Assembly (NCBI RefSeq): GCF_040717455.1
Contig: NZ_JBFEFH010000010.1
Coordinates: 124,001-188,000, forward strand
Source: Tautonia sp040717455
Lineage (GTDB): Bacteria > Planctomycetota > Planctomycetia > Isosphaerales > Isosphaeraceae
Reading direction: 5' to 3'
Length of the DNA: 64,000 nucleotides
The notes under the pieces are model-generated. The model ran no database searches. It was not told the origin of the DNA and was given only the letters and a program-made list of their open reading frames with translations. How positions within the stretch are numbered: the stretch's first letter is position 1; every line of letters begins with the position of its first letter. This document shows positions 8,082 through 16,324 of this stretch, piece by piece. Made by a program: the position numbers and the translations under genes.

Positions 8082-10469
8082 TCAATCGGCTGACGGCGCC
8101 ACGGTGATGACGATCGATTTCGAGGTCGGCGTGTTGCTGATCTCGGCCGTGCTGTCAATCGGCACCAGGACGTTGGCCTCGGGGAAGTAGGCCGCCGCGC
8201 AGCCCCGGGGGATGTCGTACGGGATGGCCCGGAAATGCCGGGCGACCCGCGTGCGGCCCTGCGCATCGATGCCGGTCAGGTCGACGCTCTGCTGGGGTTC
8301 AAGGCCACGATCGTGCATGTCTTCCCGATTCAGGAAGACGACCCGGCGCTCGTTGCGGATCCCCCGGTAGCGATCGTCTCGGCTGTAGACGGTCGTGTTG
8401 AACTGATCATGACTGCGAATGGTCATCAGGAGCAACTGCCCCGGCTCGGGCTCGATGCCGGTCACGGGGGATGGTGTGAAGTGGGCCTTGCCGTCCCGGG
8501 TCGGGAACCGGCGATCGCGGACCGGGTGCTCCAGGGCGAAGCCGCCGGGGTGGCGGACCCGCTCGTTGTAATTGTCGAAGCCGGGGACGACGCGCTCGAT
8601 GGCGTCCCGGATGCGGTCGTAGTCCTCGACCAGCCACTCCCAGGGGACCGTCGATCGCTCCCTGAGCGTCGCGCGGGCCAGGCGGGCGATCATGACCGGC
8701 TCGCTCAGCAGGTGCGGCGAGGCCGGGGAGAATCCGCCGTGCGACGGGTGGACGATCCCCATCGAGTTCTCGACGGTCACGAACTGCTCGGCCCCGCCCT
8801 GCGCGTCGCGCTCGCTCCGGCCGAGGCACGGCAGGATCAACGCGGTGTGGCCGGTGACGAGGTGCGAGCGGTTCAGCTTGGTCGAGACCTGCGCCGTCAG
8901 GCGGCAGCGGCGCAGGGCCTCGGCCGTGAAGTGGGTGTCGGGGCTGGCCGAGAGGAAGTTGCCGCCGAGGCCGAAGAAGACCCGGGCCTTCCCCTCGTGC
9001 ATGGCCCGGATCGACTGCACCACGTCGAAGCCGTGGTGCCGGGGCGGGTCGAAGTTGAAGGCCGCGCCGAGGCGGTCGAGCCAGCGGTCGGGCATCCGTT
9101 CCCAGATGCCCATGGTCCGGTCCCCCTGCACATTGCTGTGCCCGCGGACCGGACAGACCCCCGCGCCGGGCTTGCCGAGCGCCCCGCGCAGGAGCAGGAC
9201 GTTGACGATCTCCTGGATCGTCGCCACCGAGTTCTTGTGCTGGGTCAGGCCCATCGCCCAGCAGCAGATGATCCGGTCCGTCTCGGCCAGGCGGCGGGCG
9301 AGGGCCTCGATCGCCTCGCGGTCGATCCCGCTCAGGCGGACGATCTCGGCCCAGGTCGTCTGCCCGACGACCTCGCGGTAGGCGTCGAACCCGGAGGTAT
9401 GCTCGTCGATGAACACGCGGTCGATGGCGTCGCCGCGCTCGTGGAGCATCTCGTCGAAGAGGGCCTTGGCCAGGCCTCGGAACAATGCCTGGTCGCCATT
9501 GATCTTGACTTGCAGATAGGTGTCGGCCAGCGTCGTGGCGAAGCCGAGCATCCCGCGGACCTGCTGCGGGTGGGCGAAGGCGAGCAGCCCGGCCTCCTTC
9601 AGGGGGTTGATGGCCACGAGCTTCGCCCCGTGCTCGACCGCGTTCTGCAGGGTCGTGAGCATCCTCGGGTGGTTCGTGCCGGGATTCTGGCCGACGAGGA
9701 GGATGATGTCGGCCTTGGCGAAGTCATCAAGATGAACCGACCCCTTGCCCACGCCGAGGGTCATGCCGAGGGCCGCGCCGCTCGACTCGTGGCAGAGGTT
9801 CGAGCAATCGGGGAGGTTGTTCGTGCCGAACTGGCGGACGAACAACTGATAGAGGAATGCCGCCTCGTTGCTGGTCCGGCCCGAGGTGTAGAAGACGGCC
9901 TCGTCGGGCGAGGCCAGGGCGTTCAGTTCGTCGGCGACGAGGCGGAAGGCGTCGTCCCAGGCGATCGGCTCGTAGTGGGTCGCCCCGGGGCGGAGGACCA
10001 TCGGCTCGGCAAGGCGTCCCTGGGCGTCGAGCCAGTCGTCGCCGTGCGCGGCCAGGTCGGCCACGGAGTGCCGGGCGAAGAAGGCGCGGTCGACGCGCTT
10101 CGTGGTGGTCTCGGCGGCGACGGCCTTGGCGCCGTTCTCGCAGAACTCGAAGCTGGTCCGCTCGCCCGGCTCGGGGTCGGGCCAGGCGCAGCTCGGGCAG
10201 TCGAAGCCGCCGTCCTGGTTGACGTGGGTGAGGATGTTCAGGCCGCGGACGAGCCCCGCCTCGCGCGTGACCTTCTTCATGGCGTGGTAGACGGCCTCGG
10301 GGCCGGCGGCCTTGTGCTCGGCCTTCTTCAGGTGCAGCCCGGAGAAGGCGGTCGGCGGCTCGTCGCTCGGGTGGCCGTGCCCGTCGTCGAACGGGTCGGC
10401 CGGGCGCGGCGTCGGCTCGGAGGTCGTCGGGGGCAGCTTCGGCGAGGTGTCGCGCGAGTCGGGCGCCAT
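8082..10469 (-). CDS. FdhF/YdeP family molybdopterin oxidoreductase (formate dehydrogenase-like)
   Basis: 795 residues, the usual length of the YdeP/FdhF-like branch of the DMSO reductase superfamily. It binds bis-MGD. Instead of a full four-Cys N-terminal [4Fe-4S] set, only the pair C91-P-S-C94 is obvious, as is characteristic of this branch. C222 and C226 (DCSNLCHESSG) lie near the expected molybdenum region. GQNPGTNHPRM, WAMGLTQHKNSV and GGNFLSASPDTHF are cofactor-binding stretches. The C-terminal molybdopterin-guanine domain follows (~640-795). The gene lies 43 bases downstream of fdhD on the same strand. E. coli YdeP is linked to acid resistance, so the substrate may not be formate. There is no signal peptide. 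Confidence 0.92.
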   Translation of the reverse strand: MAPDSRDTSPKLPPTTSEPTPRPADPFDDGHGHPSDEPPTAFSGLHLKKAEHKAAGPEAVYHAMKKVTREAGLVRGLNILTHVNQDGGFDCPSCAWPDPEPGERTSFEFCENGAKAVAAETTTKRVDRAFFARHSVADLAAHGDDWLDAQGRLAEPMVLRPGATHYEPIAWDDAFRLVADELNALASPDEAVFYTSGRTSNEAAFLYQLFVRQFGTNNLPDCSNLCHESSGAALGMTLGVGKGSVHLDDFAKADIILLVGQNPGTNHPRMLTTLQNAVEHGAKLVAINPLKEAGLLAFAHPQQVRGMLGFATTLADTYLQVKINGDQALFRGLAKALFDEMLHERGDAIDRVFIDEHTSGFDAYREVVGQTTWAEIVRLSGIDREAIEALARRLAETDRIICCWAMGLTQHKNSVATIQEIVNVLLLRGALGKPGAGVCPVRGHSNVQGDRTMGIWERMPDRWLDRLGAAFNFDPPRHHGFDVVQSIRAMHEGKARVFFGLGGNFLSASPDTHFTAEALRRCRLTAQVSTKLNRSHLVTGHTALILPCLGRSERDAQGGAEQFVTVENSMGIVHPSHGGFSPASPHLLSEPVMIARLARATLRERSTVPWEWLVEDYDRIRDAIERVVPGFDNYNERVRHPGGFALEHPVRDRRFPTRDGKAHFTPSPVTGIEPEPGQLLLMTIRSHDQFNTTVYSRDDRYRGIRNERRVVFLNREDMHDRGLEPQQSVDLTGIDAQGRTRVARHFRAIPYDIPRGCAAAYFPEANVLVPIDSTAEISNTPTSKSIVITVAPSAD

Positions 10470-10512
10470 GGGGAGGGCCTCCGCGGGGTCGCAGGCACAA
10501 CAAGGAGCGGGG

Positions 10513-11430
10513 TCAAGGGGCCGGGTCGGCGGCCGGGGCCGGGGCGTCGGCCTCGACCGGGACCCGGACCCGCCACGGGGCGCTGTAGACGTTGAACCGA
10601 CGGGGGCCGACGAAGCCGCAGAGGGTCAGGCCGAACGCCTCGGCCACCTCGACCGCCAGGCTCGACGGGGCGCCGACGGCGGCGACGATCGGCAAGGCGG
10701 CGGTGACGGCCTTCTGGACAATCTCGAATCCGGCCCGGCCGCTCACGAGCAGGATGGCCGGCTCGGCGTCGGGATGGGGGCCGTCGAGGGTCCCCAACGC
10801 CCGGGCGCCGATGAGCTTGTCCACCGTGTTGTGGCGGCCGATGTCCTCACGGGCGGCGATCAGGGAGCCATCGGGGTCGAACAGGGCGGCGGCGTGCAGG
10901 CCGCCGGTCTCGACGAAGCCGCGCTGGTGGTCGCGGAGCAAGGCGGGCAGGCCGTGGATCGTCTCGGCCTCGATGACCGGGCCGTGGCCCGGGTTCGGCC
11001 GGCAGCCGTCGAGGTTCAGGGCGCGGAGGGTGGCGGTCCCGCAGACGCCGCAACTGGAGTTGGTCAGGACGTTCCGGGCGAAGCGGTCGAGGTCGACCTC
11101 GATGCCCGGCTTCAGGTCGACCCGGATGATCCGGTCGAGCGACCGGCCGGCGTCCTCGGGCTCCTCGCGGGCGACCTCGTCGATGGCGTCGGCCGAGGGG
11201 ATGACCCGCTCATTGAGCAGGAAGCCGACGGCCAGCTCGGGGTCGTGGCCGGGGGTCCGCATGGTGATCCCGATCGTCCGCACCGCGCGGCGGCCGCTCG
11301 GTCCGAAGCCGAGCCGGATCTCCATCGGCTCCTCGGCGGCGAGGCGATCCCAGACGATCTCCGCCCCGCGGCCATCGCCATCGGCCCGGACTCGCTGCAC
11401 TCGGGATCGCACGGACTCGGGACCGGGCAT
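10513..11430 (-). CDS. fdhD: Formate dehydrogenase sulfurtransferase FdhD
   Basis: 305 residues. FdhD moves sulfur from a cysteine desulfurase to the molybdenum cofactor of formate dehydrogenases. The redox pair C127-G-V-C130 (in TNSSCGVCG) is the sulfur-carrying site. The family stretch AREDIGRHNTVDKLIG follows, then LVSGRAGFEIVQKA and GAPSSLAVEVAEAFGLTLCGF. ATG 11428-11430 is preferred over upstream frames because GGGAGGG lies just before it and the extra N-terminal residues would be low complexity. The gene heads the operon with the FdhF/YdeP-type enzyme, which is its likely client. Confidence 0.95.
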   Translation of the reverse strand: MPGPESVRSRVQRVRADGDGRGAEIVWDRLAAEEPMEIRLGFGPSGRRAVRTIGITMRTPGHDPELAVGFLLNERVIPSADAIDEVAREEPEDAGRSLDRIIRVDLKPGIEVDLDRFARNVLTNSSCGVCGTATLRALNLDGCRPNPGHGPVIEAETIHGLPALLRDHQRGFVETGGLHAAALFDPDGSLIAAREDIGRHNTVDKLIGARALGTLDGPHPDAEPAILLVSGRAGFEIVQKAVTAALPIVAAVGAPSSLAVEVAEAFGLTLCGFVGPRRFNVYSAPWRVRVPVEADAPAPAADPAP

Positions 11431-11503
11431 GGACACCGGCCCTCCCAGCGGGCAGGGGGATCGAAGGCAGAGTGAGGCGATCTCAGCATCTGCTTGCTGC
11501 TCT

Positions 11504-11531
11504 ATCATACCCGCCGGAGGGCCGGGCTCAA
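11504..11531 (-). promoter_or_regulatory. Candidate promoter of the fdhD operon
   Basis: On the minus strand TTGAGC (11531-11526), a 16-base spacer, then TATGAT (11509-11504), about 75 bases before the fdhD ATG. Confidence 0.4.
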
Positions 11532-11590
11532 CGGGCCGATCCTCGGAAGCAACGCCCGGAGATGAAGTCGGGTACGGCTCGGGATGCCCG

Positions 11591-11650
11591 GGGACCCCTC
11601 TCCCGGCTCGCTCGCGGGGAGAGGGGGCCGGGGCGGCTCGGGTCAGGGGG
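11591..11650. repeat. Dispersed palindromic repeat, copy R2 (degenerate)
   Basis: Carries GGGGACCCCTCTCCC, then CTCGCGGGGAGAGGGGGCCGGGG and a diverged GTCAGGGGG end. It runs a few bases into the 3' end of the ADH gene, whose stop is at 11643. Confidence 0.65.
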
Positions 11651-12812
11651 TCATGACCACCTTGACGCACTCGTCCGGCTGGTAGCGGAAGGTGGCGTAG
11701 GCGTCGGGGGCCTGGGAGAGGGGGACGCGGTGGGTGATGAGGAAGGTGGTGTCGATCTCACCCTTCTCGACCCGGTCGAGCAGGGGCTTGAGGTAGCGGT
11801 GGACGTGGGTCTGGCCCATCTTCAGGGTCAGCCCTTTGTTGAAGGCGGCGCCGAAGGGGACCTTGTCGAGCAGGCCGCCGTAGACGCCGGGGATCGAGAC
11901 GGTCCCCCCCTTGCGGCAGGCGACGATCGCCTGGCGGAGCACCCGGGCGCGGTCGGTGGCCAGATACAGGGAGGTCTTGGCGTAGTCGAGCAGGGCGTCG
12001 ACGCTGTGGCCGTGGGCCTCGAGGCCGACGGCGTCGATGCAGACATCCGGCCCCCGGCCGCCGGTGGTGTCCTTGAGGTACCAGAAGAGGTCGACGTCCT
12101 CGTAGTTGACGGCCTCGGCGCCGCAGTGGTCGCGGGCCATCTGGAGGCGGCGGTCGTAGTGGTCGATGGCGATGACGCGCTCGGCCCCGAGCAAGAAGGC
12201 GCTCTTGATGGCGAAGAGGCCGACCGGGCCGCATCCCCAGACGGCGACGGTGTCGCCGGGCTTGATGCCGGCCTGCTCGGCGGCCATGTAGCCGGTCGGG
12301 AAGATGTCGGTCAGGAACAGGACCTGTTCGTCGGTGAGGGACTCGGGGACCTTCATCGGGCCGACGTCGGCATAGGGGACGCGGACGTACTCGGCCTGGC
12401 CGCCGGCGTAGCCGCCCATCATGTGCGAGTAGCCGAAGATGCCGGCCGGGGCGTGACCGTAGGCCATTTCGGTCAGCTCGGCGTTCGGGTTCGAGTTGTC
12501 GCAGAGGGCGAACAGGTCGCTCTTGCAGAAGTAGCAGTTGCCGCAGGCGATCGGGAAGGGGACGACGGCCCGGTCGCCGACCTTCAGGTTCTTGACCTTC
12601 GGGCCGACGGCGACGACCTCTCCCATGAACTCGTGGCCGAGGATGTCGCCGGGGGCCATCGTCGGGATGTAGCCGTCGTACAGGTGCAGATCGGACCCGC
12701 AGATGGCGGTGGAGGTGACCCGGAGGATCGCGTCGCTTGGGTTGAGGATGGTCGGATCGGGCACGTTGACCACCCGGACGTCCTGCTTGCCGTACCAGCA
12801 CAGTGCCTTCAT
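11643..12812 (-). CDS. Zinc-dependent alcohol dehydrogenase, glutathione-independent formaldehyde dehydrogenase-like
   Basis: 389 residues, the size of the FDH-like MDR subgroup. It is predicted to oxidise an alcohol or aldehyde with NAD(P). Catalytic zinc ligands C38 (AICGSD), H60 and E61 (LGHEF) are present, as is the structural zinc set C90, C93, C96, C104 (CGNCYFCKSDLFALC). A Rossmann motif (VAVWGCGPVGLFAIKSA) starts near residue 188. The insert YSHMMGGYAGGQAEYVRVPY is characteristic of formaldehyde-dehydrogenase-like members. It lies between fdhD/FDH and an SRPBCC gene on the same strand. With formate-handling genes adjacent, formaldehyde oxidation is a reasonable inference, but the substrate is not proven. 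Confidence 0.92.
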   Translation of the reverse strand: MKALCWYGKQDVRVVNVPDPTILNPSDAILRVTSTAICGSDLHLYDGYIPTMAPGDILGHEFMGEVVAVGPKVKNLKVGDRAVVPFPIACGNCYFCKSDLFALCDNSNPNAELTEMAYGHAPAGIFGYSHMMGGYAGGQAEYVRVPYADVGPMKVPESLTDEQVLFLTDIFPTGYMAAEQAGIKPGDTVAVWGCGPVGLFAIKSAFLLGAERVIAIDHYDRRLQMARDHCGAEAVNYEDVDLFWYLKDTTGGRGPDVCIDAVGLEAHGHSVDALLDYAKTSLYLATDRARVLRQAIVACRKGGTVSIPGVYGGLLDKVPFGAAFNKGLTLKMGQTHVHRYLKPLLDRVEKGEIDTTFLITHRVPLSQAPDAYATFRYQPDECVKVVMTP

Positions 12813-12846
12813 CGGGGAGAGCCTCGTGGGGGATGGGGGGAATCGT

Positions 12847-12870
12847 TCGGGTCGGGTCGGGTCGGGTCGG
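12847..12870. repeat. TCGGG pentanucleotide tandem repeat
   Basis: Nearly five head-to-tail TCGGG units in the 231-base gap between the SRPBCC and ADH genes. It lies within the ADH leader (minus strand). Confidence 0.8.
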
Positions 12871-13043
12871 CCATCAACACGGGCGGCCCTGATGGCTTGC
12901 CGATCGGGGGGGCGGGGCGTCGGGCGATTCGGAGGGGCAGGCTGCGGCCTCGTGCGGCTGCGCCGCCCCGGTCGGCGAAGCGACCGGGGCCACCCGGGCG
13001 AGGATCGGGGGAGGGGCGTCGGGGCGGCCCCTCCCCCGGTCGA

Positions 13044-13826
13044 TCAGCCGGGGGTCGGCCGGCCCGAGGGCTGGCCGCGGACGGTGGAAATCTCGCCGAC
13101 CTCCATCAGCTGCTTCAGGCGTCGGAGGTTCTCCCGGGTGACGGTCGAGGGGTCGTAGCCGATCAGTTTGGCGGCGTGGGCGGCGAGCTTGCCGCCGGGG
13201 GGGTCGAACTTCTGGTTGACGCGGACCTCGGTCCCTCGGCCGCCGGTGCCGGGGGCGAAGTGGACGGAGCCGGCCGTGGCCACCTGGGCGCCGGGCAAGG
13301 ACCGCCAGGCGATCAGGCGGCCCGGCTCGTCGTTGTGGATCTCGGCGTCCCACTCCAGGCGGACCCCGAGCGGCCCCTCGACGACCCAGTGGGAGTGGAT
13401 GCCGTCGGCCGAGGTGACGGAGACGACCTCGCTCATGAAGGTGGAGAGGTTGGCGTGGTCTCGCCAGTAGGTGTAGATCTCCTCGGCGGGCCGGTTGATG
13501 AGGATCGCCTCCTCGACCCGGACGCCGTGCTGGGCGGCGACGCTGCTGGAGGCCCCCGGCTCGGGGTCGGAGGTGTCGACGCCCAATGCCTGGTAGAGCG
13601 AGCAGTGGCCGGTCGTCCCCCGGTAGAGCAAGGCGCCGCCGAGTCCGGCGGTGATCAGGCCCTTCAGGCCCCCCCTGGCCAGGCCGAGGACGATCAGGGC
13701 CCCGCCGCCGACCTGCGAGGCGATGCGCTCGGTCTCGCCGACGTTGACCGGGGCCTGGCCGTGTCGGGCCTGTTCGGAAACGCGGGAGGCGGCCTGGGCC
13801 TGCCGGATCGAGTGTGCCGAAGCCAT
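13044..13826 (-). CDS. DUF2892 membrane anchor fused to SRPBCC (cyclase/dehydrase-like) domain
   Basis: 260 residues. Residues ~30-85 are a DUF2892 (YgaP C-terminal-like) membrane segment: SQVGGGALIVLGLARGGLKG, then GGALLYRGTTGHCSLYQALG. Residues ~105-250 are an SRPBCC/polyketide-cyclase-type ligand-binding fold (VEEAILINRPAEEIYTYWRD, then HWVVEGPLGVRLEWDAEI). Such fusions recur in bacteria beside formaldehyde-dehydrogenase-like ADHs, as here (217 bases upstream of the ADH start, same strand). The ligand is unknown. The protein probably sits at the inner face of the cytoplasmic membrane. Confidence 0.88.
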   Translation of the reverse strand: MASAHSIRQAQAASRVSEQARHGQAPVNVGETERIASQVGGGALIVLGLARGGLKGLITAGLGGALLYRGTTGHCSLYQALGVDTSDPEPGASSSVAAQHGVRVEEAILINRPAEEIYTYWRDHANLSTFMSEVVSVTSADGIHSHWVVEGPLGVRLEWDAEIHNDEPGRLIAWRSLPGAQVATAGSVHFAPGTGGRGTEVRVNQKFDPPGGKLAAHAAKLIGYDPSTVTRENLRRLKQLMEVGEISTVRGQPSGRPTPG

Positions 13827-14039
13827 GACGAGGGTGCTCCTGTGGATGCCCCTGGGTCAACCAGGCGGCAGGACCGCGAGAATCGGACGTCAATAGACGG
13901 AGCGAGAAGGGAGCAACTGCGATGCCGTCATGGGGCGTGGCACGCGGAGGGGGGCCCGGGGCGCACGACGAGCGGGGCTCGCCGGGCGGAGGGCGAGGCG
14001 GCGGGTCGGGGCGGCGGCGACGCGGTCGGGGCGAGGGGG

Positions 14040-15161
14040 TCAGGGTGCCGGGGAGTCGCCCCGGCCGGGGCCCTGGGGGGTCCTGGACGGTTCGCGGAAC
14101 CACTCGGAGGCGGTGCGGTCGGGCGCGGTGCGCCCGTCGGTGCGCCCCTCGGTGCGCCGGTCGGGGGCGGCGGAGGGGGCGGAGGGGGCGTTGCGGAGTT
14201 CGTTGGCCGATTGGGGGTTACGGCGATCCTCGGGCGAGGATTCGGGGCCGGGAGGGGGTTCGTTTCGGGATTCGGGGGGAGCGGGGACGTAGGCGGGGCG
14301 GTCGGCGTGCTGCGATCGAGAGGCGTCCATGATCTTCGCCTCGCGGGCATGGGCCTTGGAGCGTTCGGCGCGGAGGCGGTCGAGCGCGTGCAGCGACTTG
14401 TGGAAGTCGCGGAAGGCCTCGCGGCGGTAGCGCTGGCGGAGCTGGCCGTCCTTGCTCGTATCGACCATCGAGGCGGTCTCGACGGCGGCGGCCTCGGGGG
14501 CGTCGATGTCGTCCCAGACGATCGGGCGGAGGGTTTCGAGCCGGGCGATCGTGTCGTCGAGCAGGGCGCGGAGCTGGTCGAGGGCCGAGGGGTTGCTGGG
14601 GGTCTCGGTCGCGGGCTGGAAGAGTTTGGGGAAGGAAGCGGCGGTCAGCCACCAGACGAGGCCGGCGGGGCTGGTGCGGTCGCTCGGAGGCGAGGGCTCG
14701 TGCCCGAGCAGGTTCATGGCGAGGAGCAGGTCCTGGGCGGTCCAGGGTGCGGGAGTATTGAGCCGGGCGCGGAGGTGTCGCCAGTGGCGGAGCATCCAGT
14801 CGATGCCGAAGGCGGTCTCGTGCAGGTCGGCGACGACGGCTTCCGGTTCACGTTTCAAGTCCTGGGCGCGGCGGCGGACGGCGTGTTGCTTGCGCTCGCG
14901 CCAGTCGCGGAGGGCCTGTTGCCGGCCGGGCTTGAGGCGGCGTTCCTCGGCCTCGACGCAGCGGAGGTAGCGGACGTATTCGATGGCGGCGGAGGCGACG
15001 AGGGCCTCCTCGGGGGGCGTCTCGGGCATGGACTTGGAGGTCCAGCTCGCGACGATGACTTCCATGCGCTCGCGCTCCTCGGCGTCGAGGGGGCGTTTGG
15101 CCGTGAGGCCGTGGGTGGTGGCGTTGGCGGAGGGGTCGGACGGGAGGGGGTGCGGGTCCAT
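14040..15161 (-). CDS. Hypothetical protein of the planctomycete THGLTA family
   Basis: 373 residues. ATG 15159-15161 is selected; the longer frame upstream adds only Arg/Pro-rich residues. The N-terminal SANATTHGLTAKRPL matches the (K/T)HGLTA motif shared by a large planctomycete family often found near mobile DNA; no function is established. The middle is helical and Arg/Glu rich (EAEERRLKPGRQQALRDWRE, then RRRAQDLKREPEAVVADLHE). The last ~90 residues are disordered and rich in Pro/Ser/Arg, with an RRTEGRTDGRTAPDRTAS repeat. No catalytic motif is visible. DNA binding is conceivable from the basic helices, but this is a guess. Confidence 0.7.
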   Translation of the reverse strand: MDPHPLPSDPSANATTHGLTAKRPLDAEERERMEVIVASWTSKSMPETPPEEALVASAAIEYVRYLRCVEAEERRLKPGRQQALRDWRERKQHAVRRRAQDLKREPEAVVADLHETAFGIDWMLRHWRHLRARLNTPAPWTAQDLLLAMNLLGHEPSPPSDRTSPAGLVWWLTAASFPKLFQPATETPSNPSALDQLRALLDDTIARLETLRPIVWDDIDAPEAAAVETASMVDTSKDGQLRQRYRREAFRDFHKSLHALDRLRAERSKAHAREAKIMDASRSQHADRPAYVPAPPESRNEPPPGPESSPEDRRNPQSANELRNAPSAPSAAPDRRTEGRTDGRTAPDRTASEWFREPSRTPQGPGRGDSPAP

Positions 15162-15416
15162 GGGGGGTGGCCTCGGTTTCGGATCGACTCGACGGGGTGT
15201 GAGCCCTGGGAGCGGGACGCGGAGGGACTCGTGACGCCGGGGGCGACGCCCGGGGAGCGAGGACGCGAGACGAACCCTCATTCGATATCATCGAGACGGA
15301 ACGGAGGCTTAAGCACGTTTTCCGGAAAAAATGGCCGGCGAACCGATGAGGATGGATCGCGAGGCGTCCCGGTGGCGGGGCGGCGGGCTTCCACGCGACG
15401 AGGGGGAGGAGGGCCG

Positions 15417-15980
15417 ATGGGCGACATGCAGGAGGTGCGGTCGTTGCTGGAGCAGGCGGGATTGGCCTGCCCGACGATCCCCGAATCGCTGGCGGCGCGA
15501 TTGACGAAGCGGCGTCACTGCTGCTACTCCACGCGGGATCTGCCGAAGATCCCGTACCTCGTTCGGTTCTATGTCGACGAGACCGATGGCCCCGAGGAGT
15601 ACGCCGTGCTGAGCCACGACGGGTACGGGGTGAACACGCATGCGACCCAGTATTACCTCGTGACGGTCCCGCTCAGGATGTTCCTGCACCTGAGATGGGG
15701 AGGGTTTTACATGAATGCCGAGGAGGAGGCCCTGAAGATCCGGACGTGCTTCGGGCTGGCCGACGCGATCGTGAGGGAGGCGCTCTCGGCCTCGGCCTCG
15801 ACGGGCAAATTCGCCGGGGGAGGGCGGCTGACCATCGTCGGCGCGGACACCTACGGCAGTTCCTGGTCGGCCCCGGGGCGGGCCGACCAGCGGTTCGAGG
15901 CGGGGAGCGAAGGGGTGGTGACGGCCCTGACCGATGCCCTGGCCTGGCTGGGCGAGCCCCCGGCGGGGCCGGGGCCGTGA
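15417..15980 (+). CDS. Hypothetical protein
   Basis: 187 residues. ATG 15417 follows GGGGGAGGAGGG, an unusually strong ribosome site. I recognise no family. The sequence is globular and mixed alpha/beta: RRHCCYSTRDLPKIPYLVRF, then EYAVLSHDGYGVNTHATQYY, then GGFYMNAEEEALKIRTCFGL. A C-terminal helix AEAGSEGVVTALTDALAWL-like ends it. There is no signal peptide or membrane segment. It is transcribed away from the THGLTA gene and is followed by a 344-base gap, so it is probably monocistronic. The much longer frame running through this region from 11472 is an antisense shadow of four real genes. Confidence 0.7.
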   Translation: MGDMQEVRSLLEQAGLACPTIPESLAARLTKRRHCCYSTRDLPKIPYLVRFYVDETDGPEEYAVLSHDGYGVNTHATQYYLVTVPLRMFLHLRWGGFYMNAEEEALKIRTCFGLADAIVREALSASASTGKFAGGGRLTIVGADTYGSSWSAPGRADQRFEAGSEGVVTALTDALAWLGEPPAGPGP

Positions 15981-16324
15981 CGGGGACGAGGCGGCGCGAT
16001 CGGGAGGCCGGGCCGAGCGCGGGGCGGGTCGCCATTCCTTGCCGGCGAGGAGGGCGCGGAGGGGCCCCGCGTTGCGAGGGGGCGATCGCCCTGGTGGCTT
16101 GTGCCGGGTCGGGACAGGGGGTACGTTGCCGGTCGGTCGGCCGGAGGGGGCGGGCAAGACGGCGGCGAGGTCGGGCGCAGAAGGCCCGGCGGGGGGTGGC
16201 GGCCGGCGATCGGTGCGCCCTCCGGAGGGGGCCGATGGGGGTTCTCCGGGGCCTGCCGCCCGGAGGGTCGGGGCCCGATCGCGCGGGGGACGGGTCGTTT
16301 CCGGACAGTCGTGGGACGAGACGC
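15981..16324. other. Intergenic region, nothing recognised
   Basis: 344 GC-rich bases before the DUF389 gene. Overlapping frames have poor composition and no ribosome sites. I see no hairpin, repeat or clear promoter. Confidence 0.4.

Noticed and set aside
6162..8093. Plus-strand frame across the lipoprotein and acyltransferase genes
   Set aside because: Out of frame with both; Arg/Pro-rich; no ribosome site.
8079..8096. Hairpin CCGTCA/TGACGG at the end of the molybdoenzyme gene as a terminator
   Set aside because: Only 6-base arms, inside the last codons, and no T run.
8235..10595. Long plus-strand frame opposite the molybdoenzyme gene
   Set aside because: Low-complexity antisense shadow; the minus strand has complete molybdopterin family motifs and an fdhD partner.
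11472..15980. One plus-strand open frame of about 1,500 codons
   Set aside because: Only its last part (from 15417) is a real gene. The rest lies opposite four well-supported minus-strand genes and is Gly/Val/Asp/Arg-rich, as expected from antisense of GC-rich codons.
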